From the NCBI GenBank assembly GCA_014380155.1, contig JACMKJ010000595.1, forward strand, positions 1-14,031: DNA of 14,031 bases. The letters run 5' to 3'. The translations under genes were made by a program, and so were the position numbers. The notes beneath the pieces are model-generated. The model searched no databases. It saw only the letters and a list, made by a program, of their open reading frames with translations, and was not told the origin of the DNA. This DNA is from Rhizobacter sp. Its GTDB lineage: Bacteria > Pseudomonadota > Gammaproteobacteria > Burkholderiales > Burkholderiaceae_C. Numbering within the stretch: the first letter of the stretch is position 1; the number at the start of each line of letters is the position of its first letter. Shown here piece by piece: positions 1-5,570 of the stretch.

Positions 1-1028
1 ACTTCCCGCATCTGGTGGCCGGCCCGATCCTGCATCACAAGGAAATGATGCCGCAGTTCGCGCGGCCCGACATCTTCCGGTTCAGCGCCGAACGGCTCGC
101 TGATGGGGGCGTGATTTTCATCCTGGGCCTGTTCAAGAAGACCGTGCTGGCCGACTCGTTTGGCGGCTATGCCCGGCCGGCGTTCGCCGCCGCACAAACG
201 CAAGCGGTGAGCCTGTTCGAGAGCTGGGGCGCGGCGCTGTCGTACACCTTGCAGATCTACTTCGACTTCTCGGGCTACTCCGACATGGCCATCGGCCTGG
301 CGCTGATGATCGGCGTGCAGTTGCCCATGAACTTCCACTCGCCCTACAAGGCGCGCAACATCGCCGAGTTCTGGCGGCGCTGGCACATGACGCTGTCGCG
401 CTTCCTGCGCGACTACCTCTACATCCCGTTGGGCGGCAACCGCCGGGGCCTGGCAAGACAACAGGTCAACCTGATGGTGACCATGCTGCTCGGCGGCCTG
501 TGGCACGGCGCCGGCTGGACCTTCGTCATCTGGGGCGGGTTGCATGGCTTCTACCTGGTCGTGTTTCATGCCTGGCGGCGCCTGGTCGAGCGGCTCGGGC
601 TGGGCCACCCGCACCCGATCACCGCACGCATCAGCGCGCCGATCTCATGGCTTGCCACCTTCCTTGCGGTGGTGGTTGCCTGGGTGTTCTTTCGCGCGGC
701 CGACTTGCCCACCGCACTGACCCTGCTGCGCGGCATGGCGGGGCAACACGGCGCCGTGTTGCCCGACCAGATCATTGCCCTGGTGCCCGCGCTCGGCCAC
801 ATCGCCGACGGCGCGGGAAAGGTCGCCTACTTGGCCGATGGCACGGTGATGGGTTGCGTGGAGATGGCGCTGATGATCGGGCTCGGCCTGGCCATCGTGG
901 TGGCCGCGCCCAACCTGCCGCAACTGAGCACACGCTGGCGCTACCTGCTCGTGTTGCCGTGCGCGGCGCTCGCCTTGCAGCGGGTGCTGTACGGGCAGGC
1001 GTCGGAATTTCTCTACTTCCAGTTCTGA
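1..1028 (+). CDS. MBOAT family membrane O-acyltransferase, AlgI-like (5' partial)
   Basis: The frame is open from the window edge (first full codon at position 3) and starts in mid-protein with FPHLVAGPI, a segment typical of AlgI/DltB-type MBOAT proteins, so the N-terminal part lies upstream. Conserved MBOAT motifs follow: WRRWHMTLSRFLRDYLYIPLG (Trp-His codons at 381-386), then GGLWHGAGWTF with the expected catalytic His codon at 504-506. Several hydrophobic segments continue to the TGA at 1026-1028. Known family role: membrane-embedded transfer of acetyl or another acyl group from a cytoplasmic donor towards a periplasmic partner that acylates a polysaccharide, as AlgI does for alginate. 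About 340 residues are visible against roughly 470-520 for a full AlgI, so about a third is missing. The next gene starts 12 nt downstream and is probably its partner. Acceptor glycan and acyl group cannot be read from the sequence. Confidence 0.93.
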   Translation, partial: FPHLVAGPILHHKEMMPQFARPDIFRFSAERLADGGVIFILGLFKKTVLADSFGGYARPAFAAAQTQAVSLFESWGAALSYTLQIYFDFSGYSDMAIGLALMIGVQLPMNFHSPYKARNIAEFWRRWHMTLSRFLRDYLYIPLGGNRRGLARQQVNLMVTMLLGGLWHGAGWTFVIWGGLHGFYLVVFHAWRRLVERLGLGHPHPITARISAPISWLATFLAVVVAWVFFRAADLPTALTLLRGMAGQHGAVLPDQIIALVPALGHIADGAGKVAYLADGTVMGCVEMALMIGLGLAIVVAAPNLPQLSTRWRYLLVLPCAALALQRVLYGQASEFLYFQF

Positions 1029-1040
1029 GGCCGGCGCATC

Positions 1041-1982
1041 GTGAAGAAGCTGCTCGCCCTGGCCTGTCTCGTCAGCTTGTCGATCGCCTTGTTCGTGGCG
1101 GTGTTCTCGGTCGTGCACCGGCCCCTGGTGGTGGGCGAGATCCAGAAAAACCTCGACTACAAGCTCGCCTATGCGAGGCAGCTCGCGTCGCCGAAAATCG
1201 TCGTGCTCGCCGGCAGCAACGGGCGCTACAGCCACCGCTGCGAGGTGCTGACGGCTGCGCTCGACAAGCCGTGTGTCAACGCGTCCATCGGCGTGGGCAT
1301 CGGGCTCGACTTCCTGCTCGACCAATGGCGCCCGGTGCTGCAGCGCGGAGACATCGTCTACATGCCCCTCGAATACGGCCAGTACCGTTTCACAAAAGCC
1401 GAGATGCATGGCGGGCTGCAAAACGCCCTGATGGTGCACAGCCAGCGCGACTACCTGCTCTCGCTCGACGCACAACGCATCAGCGCCGCCTACGGTTCGT
1501 TCGATCTGCCGTTCCTGATCCATGGACTGGCCGAGATGGCGCTCGATAGCCGCGGCTTTCGCCGCCGCAGCAGCACCGCCAGCCTCACGCCGCAAGGCGA
1601 CGAGCAGGGCCACACCGCCGAACTGGGACGGCCCTATGTGACTGCGTTGCGCGCGTTGCAGGCGGAAAGCTCCCTGGTTCCAGAGCGCTCGGACACCATC
1701 ACGGTGCTGGTGGCTTTTTTGCAGCAGGCGCGACACGCCGGTGTCACCGTGGTCGGTGGGCTCCCCAGCGTGCCGGACAGTGTGGCGGTGGCACAGGCCG
1801 ACATCGACCGCTTGCGCCGGCTCTATGAGGAAAACGGGCATCTCTTTCTGGTCTTGCCGCATCAATCACGCTACCCGTTGGCATGTTTCTACGACACGCT
1901 CTATCACCTCAACGAAAGCTGCCAGCTGGCGCACAGCGCAGCGGTCGCCACCCATCTCGCAGGCTCCCTTGGCAAGCCCTGA
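1041..1982 (+). CDS. Membrane-anchored SGNH-like protein, probable MBOAT partner in polysaccharide O-acylation
   Basis: A 313-residue protein starting at GTG 1041, with GAGG (1027-1030) 10 nt upstream overlapping the stop of the MBOAT gene. Residues 4-25 are one hydrophobic segment, an uncleaved anchor or signal peptide, placing the rest in the periplasm. Residues 53-60 (IVVLAGSN) resemble SGNH block I with Ser59 as candidate nucleophile. A 'VNASIG' segment follows near residues 79-84, then a 'DIVYMPLEYGQY' strand. The C-terminus holds DTLYHLN with Asp285 and His289. That Asp-His spacing is DxxxH, one residue longer than the canonical DxxH of SGNH hydrolases. By analogy with AlgJ/AlgX or PatB, it probably receives the acyl group from the MBOAT protein and transfers it to the glycan, but it is not a clear AlgJ or AlgX. 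It could also be a non-catalytic scaffold. Assignment rests on motifs and neighbourhood. Confidence 0.8.
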   Translation: MKKLLALACLVSLSIALFVAVFSVVHRPLVVGEIQKNLDYKLAYARQLASPKIVVLAGSNGRYSHRCEVLTAALDKPCVNASIGVGIGLDFLLDQWRPVLQRGDIVYMPLEYGQYRFTKAEMHGGLQNALMVHSQRDYLLSLDAQRISAAYGSFDLPFLIHGLAEMALDSRGFRRRSSTASLTPQGDEQGHTAELGRPYVTALRALQAESSLVPERSDTITVLVAFLQQARHAGVTVVGGLPSVPDSVAVAQADIDRLRRLYEENGHLFLVLPHQSRYPLACFYDTLYHLNESCQLAHSAAVATHLAGSLGKP

Positions 1983-1989
1983 CACAGAC

Positions 1990-3015
1990 TTGTTGACGAT
2001 TCAAGTCACGCCCCCTGGCAACGGCGGAGTCAGCGACTACGCGCAATGCCTGCAAACCGAGTGGGCGACGCAGGGCGAAGCGTCGATCGTGATCGCTTTG
2101 TCAAAAGATCTTGCCGCCGAGCGCCCGCTGCGAACCCGCGTTGGCGAACAACTCGGCGGCCGCCCTGCGCACAACTGCTCAGTGGTGTTGCACTTCTCTG
2201 GTTATGGCTATGGCCACCGCGGGCTGTGCTTCTGGCTGCTCGACGAGATCGCGGCCCTGCGGCGTGACGGCGTGCGGCTGGTGGTGGTCTTTCACGAGCT
2301 GTTCGCCTCCGGCCCACCTTGGCGGTCGGCCTTCTGGGTGTCTCATCTGCAAGCGCTCATCGCGGCGAGACTCGCACGCCAGGCCAACGCGCTGTGGACC
2401 AACACCGAGCACCACGCCAACTGGCTGCGCCAGACCGTCGGGCCGCGTGTCCCCGTGCGCGTGCGGCCGGTGTTCTCGAATGTCGGCGAGCTTGAGGCCC
2501 CGCCTGCCGTGGAGGCGCGAAAGCCGCAAGCCGTCGTGTTCGGTTCGGCCTCCACACGGCAACGTGTTTTCGACGCCCTGCACGGCCACGGCGACGCACT
2601 CCGACGCCTCGGAGTCGAGAGCCTCGTCGAAGTGGGCAGCGGGAACCCGTCCAAGCAGGCGCAAGCAGGGCTGCCGAGCCAATTTCTCGGCCGTCTTGAC
2701 GCGGCCGACCTGGGTCCGCTCTTGCAGCTGTCCCGTTTCGGTCTGCTCGACTACCCGCCGCAGTACCTGGGGAAGTCGGGCGTCTTCGCGGCTTACGCAT
2801 CACACGGTTGTGTCGTGCTCAACACCTGCCGGCCTGGTCCCGGTACCGACGGCTTGATGGCAGATCGCCACTACCTGCTCGTGCCGGCACCCGCCGGCGC
2901 CAGGCTCGGCGAGGCCTCGCTCGATGCCCGCGCGGTCGCGCTAACGCGCTGGTACACGCCTCACAGCCTGCCCCGCCAGGCGCGTGAGCTTCTAGCCCTG
3001 GCGCGCAAGGGCTAA
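1990..3015 (+). CDS. Glycosyltransferase-like protein (GT-B type, GT4-related)
   Basis: A 341-residue protein if read from TTG 1990. Residues 2-14 (TIQVTPPGNGGVS) form a Rossmann beta-strand followed by a glycine-rich loop, as at the N-terminus of GT-B glycosyltransferases. Residues 67-83 (LHFSGYGYGHRGLCFWL) and 100-117 (VFHELFASGPPWRSAFWV) are characteristic of a subgroup found in exopolysaccharide clusters. The usual EX7E of GT4 enzymes is absent; its place seems taken by DYPPQYLGKSGVFAAYASHG (254-273). The start is uncertain: TTG at 1969 (with CAGG 5 nt ahead, overlapping the upstream gene), TTG 1990 and TTG 1993 are all possible. The frame is open back to ATG 1741, but that stretch overlaps the previous gene and reads as non-protein. 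The stop TAA at 3013-3015 overlaps the stop of the convergent acetyltransferase gene. Likely role: adding one sugar to the repeat unit; donor and linkage unknown. Confidence 0.75.
   Translation: MLTIQVTPPGNGGVSDYAQCLQTEWATQGEASIVIALSKDLAAERPLRTRVGEQLGGRPAHNCSVVLHFSGYGYGHRGLCFWLLDEIAALRRDGVRLVVVFHELFASGPPWRSAFWVSHLQALIAARLARQANALWTNTEHHANWLRQTVGPRVPVRVRPVFSNVGELEAPPAVEARKPQAVVFGSASTRQRVFDALHGHGDALRRLGVESLVEVGSGNPSKQAQAGLPSQFLGRLDAADLGPLLQLSRFGLLDYPPQYLGKSGVFAAYASHGCVVLNTCRPGPGTDGLMADRHYLLVPAPAGARLGEASLDARAVALTRWYTPHSLPRQARELLALARKG
2993..3014. terminator. Perfect 7-bp stem-loop spanning both convergent stop codons
   Basis: TAGCCCT at 2993-2999 pairs exactly with AGGGCTA at 3008-3014 around an 8-nt loop (3000-3007). 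The right arm contains most of the plus-strand TAA (3013-3015) and the whole minus-strand TAG (3012-3014). Position and symmetry suit a transcription-end or collision element serving both directions. Neither side is followed by a T-run, so it does not meet the intrinsic-terminator pattern. The repeat is seen directly; function is inferred and could be chance. Confidence 0.35.
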
Positions 3016-3638
3016 GGTTCGGTTACCCCATCGGCAGCGACAGCGTCACCGGGCCGATCTCTCAGCTTCTTCGCCGGCACGCCGCCCCAGATCTCATACG
3101 GCTCCACTGAACGGGTGAGAACCGAGCCTGCCGCAATGATGGCGCCCTGCCCGATCGACACCCCCTTGAGCACGACCACGTTGGCGCCGATCCACACGTC
3201 ACGCGCAATGTCGATGCGCGCCTCTGCCCCATCGCTCTGATAGCCCATCGGGACGTCTCGGCTCGCAAAGCCGTGATCGTGGTCGATGAACTTGCTACCC
3301 GACGCGATCAGCGTGTTCGAACCTACGCTGATACCCACCCTGATGTTGAACTCGCATCCCGCTCCGATGAACACCTCGTCGCCGAACACCAGGGTCGGGC
3401 CTGGTTGATAAATTCCGTCGAATTTGAAGTACGAGCCCTGCTCGAGCAGACACCGCGCGCCCAGACTGACCTGGTGTGGCCAGGTGACGAACATCTTGCT
3501 CAACACCGTCCCCGGCCCGAGCTTCATGCCCAGCGCTCGCCAAACCATCGAGCGCAGGAAAGCCGTGCCATGGCGTTTGGCCATGGCTCGCAAGCGAAAG
3601 ACCGCTCTGGGGAAGACCGATTCCATGTCGTGACGCAC
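3012..3638 (-). CDS. Left-handed beta-helix (hexapeptide repeat) O-acetyltransferase, WcaF/Maa-like
   Basis: A 208-residue protein. From about residue 56 to 178 it shows the imperfect hexapeptide repeat of left-handed beta-helix acyltransferases ([LIV]-G-x4), for example VFGDEVFIGAGCEFNI, ISVGSNTLIASG and DVWIGANVVVLKGVSIG. Residues 119-123 (DHDHG) carry the catalytic-type histidine, and the C-terminus ends the domain with IWGGVPAKKLRDR (183-195), typical of xenobiotic/maltose/colanic acid acetyltransferases. Such enzymes are cytoplasmic trimers that move acetyl from acetyl-CoA to a sugar hydroxyl, so it probably acetylates a repeat-unit sugar before export. The start is GTG 3638, 4 nt after the stop of the upstream methyltransferase gene; ATG 3626 (residue 5) is an alternative, and neither has a strong Shine-Dalgarno sequence. 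It is the last gene of the minus-strand run. Exact acceptor not determinable. Confidence 0.9.
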   Translation of the reverse strand: MRHDMESVFPRAVFRLRAMAKRHGTAFLRSMVWRALGMKLGPGTVLSKMFVTWPHQVSLGARCLLEQGSYFKFDGIYQPGPTLVFGDEVFIGAGCEFNIRVGISVGSNTLIASGSKFIDHDHGFASRDVPMGYQSDGAEARIDIARDVWIGANVVVLKGVSIGQGAIIAAGSVLTRSVEPYEIWGGVPAKKLRDRPGDAVAADGVTEP

Positions 3639-3642
3639 ACAC

Positions 3643-4380
3643 TCAGAACGAGGCGGGCGACTGACGCTGGTAGTGCGAGGTCACGCTCTCGCGCTTCGAC
3701 CGTGCCTTCGATGGGTGCAGGTCACTGCCCTTGCGCACCAGCAGGCACAACTGGTCGCCCGAGGGCGAACCTTGAACGCCCAGGGCGCGCAGCACACGTG
3801 CCGCCGCCTGCAACCCGAAGCGCGAGGTCGGGCTGGAACCATCGAGCGGATAGCCCCACGAGGACTCGATCTCGAACCCGTGCCGACGCAGCACGCGCTC
3901 GAACGGAAACAGGAAGATCGGCAAGATGTGTGTCGGGTCACCCAGCGCGTCGAACTGCTTCAGCTTGCCCAGCAGCAGGTAGCGCAAGCGGGCTTCGAGC
4001 GAATGCACGTTGGGTGTGGTCAGCAGCATCGCTGCGCGTGGCGCCAGCACTCTGTGCAGTTCGGTCAGCAGCGAGCCCAGGTTCTCGATGTGCTCGAACA
4101 CCTCGACACTGACGACCAAGTCCACTGATTCGTCTGCGAGGGGGGTCACGCACGCGTCAAGGTCGCACTCGATGAAACTGATGCTGGGGCTTGGCGTGGG
4201 TGGCGGAGCGATGTCGAGGCCGCACAGGTTCGTGTAGCCCAATTCAGCGAGCCGATTCAGCATGGCCCCACTGCCGCACCCCAGGTCGACGATTCGGGAG
4301 TCTCTGGCCGCCTGGATCGACTGGATCTTTTCGAGAACATGCGGGTGCAAACCAGCGTTGGCGCGTTCTTCGAGTTTCAT
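3643..4380 (-). CDS. Class I SAM-dependent methyltransferase
   Basis: A 245-residue protein starting at ATG 4380. Residues 30-39 (IVDLGCGSGA) are the SAM-binding motif I, with the acidic motif II residue at Asp56 (CGLDIA). Residues 88-98 (LVVSVEVFEHI) and the LAPRAAMLLTTPN strand (112-124) complete the methyltransf_11/23-like Rossmann fold. It lies in the minus-strand run, 22 nt after the acyltransferase-3 gene, with GGAG 9 nt before the ATG. A methyltransferase here could O-methylate a sugar or cap a chain, but the substrate cannot be told from sequence. It shares only fold-level motifs with the other methyltransferase at 9223-9858, so they are unlikely to be a recent duplication. The C-terminal tail (about 222-245) is polar, basic and Ser-rich, with no recognisable motif. 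Confidence 0.88.
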   Translation of the reverse strand: MKLEERANAGLHPHVLEKIQSIQAARDSRIVDLGCGSGAMLNRLAELGYTNLCGLDIAPPPTPSPSISFIECDLDACVTPLADESVDLVVSVEVFEHIENLGSLLTELHRVLAPRAAMLLTTPNVHSLEARLRYLLLGKLKQFDALGDPTHILPIFLFPFERVLRRHGFEIESSWGYPLDGSSPTSRFGLQAAARVLRALGVQGSPSGDQLCLLVRKGSDLHPSKARSKRESVTSHYQRQSPASF

Positions 4381-4381
4381 G

Positions 4382-4394
4382 TGGAGAGTCTCCA
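4382..4394 (-). promoter_or_regulatory. Ribosome binding site inside a small inverted repeat, upstream of the methyltransferase
   Basis: On the minus strand TGGAGACTCTCCA precedes the ATG at 4380 by one base. It contains the Shine-Dalgarno GGAG and its own complement CTCC, so the mRNA can form a 5-bp stem with a 3-nt loop that hides the ribosome site. The upstream gene stops at 4403, close enough for a terminating ribosome to open the hairpin, which would couple the two genes. The repeat is seen; the regulation is inferred. Confidence 0.35.
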
Positions 4395-4402
4395 GAAAAA
4401 TG

Positions 4403-5500
4403 TCAGGCCCGGCCGCCCGTCATCACATCGAGCAACCGCGGGCAGACGTACTCCGCCGCGCGGTAGGTCGCCACCAGCGCAACGATCGTGACGGCAACGA
4501 TCAAGAAATACGCGGCAAAGGTTGCCTCCGGGCTGGCCGGAGCGATGAAAGCAAAGTAGGCACGTCGCACAGCGGTCAGCAAGGGCTCATGCGCGACGAA
4601 CACAAAGAAGCTGTACTGCGACACGTGCCTCAAGAATCTGTACGCCCATGGAAAGCTGAAAAGCCTGCCGCTGAGATACAACGTGGCCACGATGCCGCAC
4701 AGCACCCACAACGCCTGACCGAGGGGATGGCCGTTCACCTCGAATGCCCTCAGCGCGATCCAGCCAAGAATGCAAACCCAGCCTGCTCGGTCGGCAAAGA
4801 AGATCGACTTGCCGATGAGGGAAAGATGTGCCCCGGCGACGAAAAAAAACAAGGCGTCGTTCGAAATCACACCGTTCCGGATGCCGATGGTCCAGCCGAC
4901 GAGCATCAGGAAGGTGACCCATCCCCTCGAAATCCGGATCGCCGCATAGATCAGCGGCGTCAGCAGCACAAGAATGAAAAGATCCCGCAAGAACCAGAGG
5001 TGGTAGAGGTACAGCTGGGAGATGTCGCCGAAGGTGAGCCAGAAGAACTGCAGTAGCGAGAACTCGATCACCGGCTCACTCCACACGCTCGTGCCGACAA
5101 AAAACCGAGCGAGAAACGGCAGCTGTTGAGCCAAGGCAATCGCTCCCATGCAGAGCGATGTCCACAAGATCAAAGGCAGCAACACGCTGCGGGTACGCGA
5201 CCCGATCTTGCTCACGAACCAGCCGGTTCCTGGTGCGAAGTTTCGGAAGAGTACGTACCCGGCAATCAGAAAGAACACCGGAACCCGGATCCCACCCAGC
5301 CCATTGGCGACGAAGTCCACGATGAACTGCAGCGTTGGTGCGCCTTGAAGTCTCTCTATGAAGTTCCCGCCGGATTGGTTGTGATAGAAAACGACCAGGG
5401 CAATCAACGGCAAGCGAACGGTGGCGAGCCGATTGAAGGTCTCGGCCTCTGTCGCAACGGGCGATGACACCCCGGCAGAAGACACCAACGCGCTTGGCAA
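4403..5500 (-). CDS. Acyltransferase family 3 integral membrane protein (OafA-like, without SGNH domain)
   Basis: A multi-spanning membrane protein of 365 residues from TTG 5500, or 379 from ATG 5542. Near the N-terminus VRLPLIALVVFYH gives the R-x10-H motif of acyltransferase-3 proteins (Arg43 and His54, counting from ATG 5542). About ten hydrophobic segments follow, including VPVFFLIAGYVLF and HLWFLRDLFILVLLTPLIY. These proteins carry acyl groups across the inner membrane to modify O-antigen, exopolysaccharide or peptidoglycan. Many OafA-type members end in a periplasmic SGNH domain; this one stops after the membrane part, and a separate SGNH lipoprotein is encoded immediately upstream. TTG 5500 is preferred because GGGAGGAGA lies 7 nt before it, while ATG 5542 has no Shine-Dalgarno and adds only an unconserved-looking tail. 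GC is visibly lower than its neighbours (31-32 of 60 in several 60-base rows), suggesting separate acquisition. It also contains a T8 run (4842-4849). Confidence 0.9.
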   Translation of the reverse strand: MPSALVSSAGVSSPVATEAETFNRLATVRLPLIALVVFYHNQSGGNFIERLQGAPTLQFIVDFVANGLGGIRVPVFFLIAGYVLFRNFAPGTGWFVSKIGSRTRSVLLPLILWTSLCMGAIALAQQLPFLARFFVGTSVWSEPVIEFSLLQFFWLTFGDISQLYLYHLWFLRDLFILVLLTPLIYAAIRISRGWVTFLMLVGWTIGIRNGVISNDALFFFVAGAHLSLIGKSIFFADRAGWVCILGWIALRAFEVNGHPLGQALWVLCGIVATLYLSGRLFSFPWAYRFLRHVSQYSFFVFVAHEPLLTAVRRAYFAFIAPASPEATFAAYFLIVAVTIVALVATYRAAEYVCPRLLDVMTGGRA

Positions 5501-5507
5501 GGAAGCT

Positions 5508-5516
5508 TCTCCTCCC
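5508..5516 (-). promoter_or_regulatory. Strong Shine-Dalgarno that decides the acyltransferase-3 start
   Basis: Minus-strand GGGAGGAGA is a near-perfect complement of the 16S rRNA tail and sits 7 nt before TTG 5500. It is the strongest ribosome site I see in the window and favours TTG 5500 over ATG 5542. Confidence 0.6.
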
Positions 5517-5570
5517 GCCTGAAGTGGCTTGGTTCCGTGCATGTGCTGTCGCGTGAGTGGAAGCGAGGGC

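Noticed and set aside
500..1549. Plus-strand frame overlapping the MBOAT gene
   Set aside because: Arg/Ala/Pro-rich, no family features, and crosses the junction of two well-supported genes in another frame.
645..1865. Long open frame on the minus strand (about 406 codons) opposite the MBOAT and SGNH-like genes
   Set aside because: His/Gln/Arg-rich composition with no domain motif, antisense to two genes with clear family motifs; typical shadow frame in GC-rich DNA.
5543..5570. Possible terminator or promoter between the SGNH lipoprotein and acyltransferase-3 genes
   Set aside because: No inverted repeat, T-run or promoter-like hexamers seen in this short gap.
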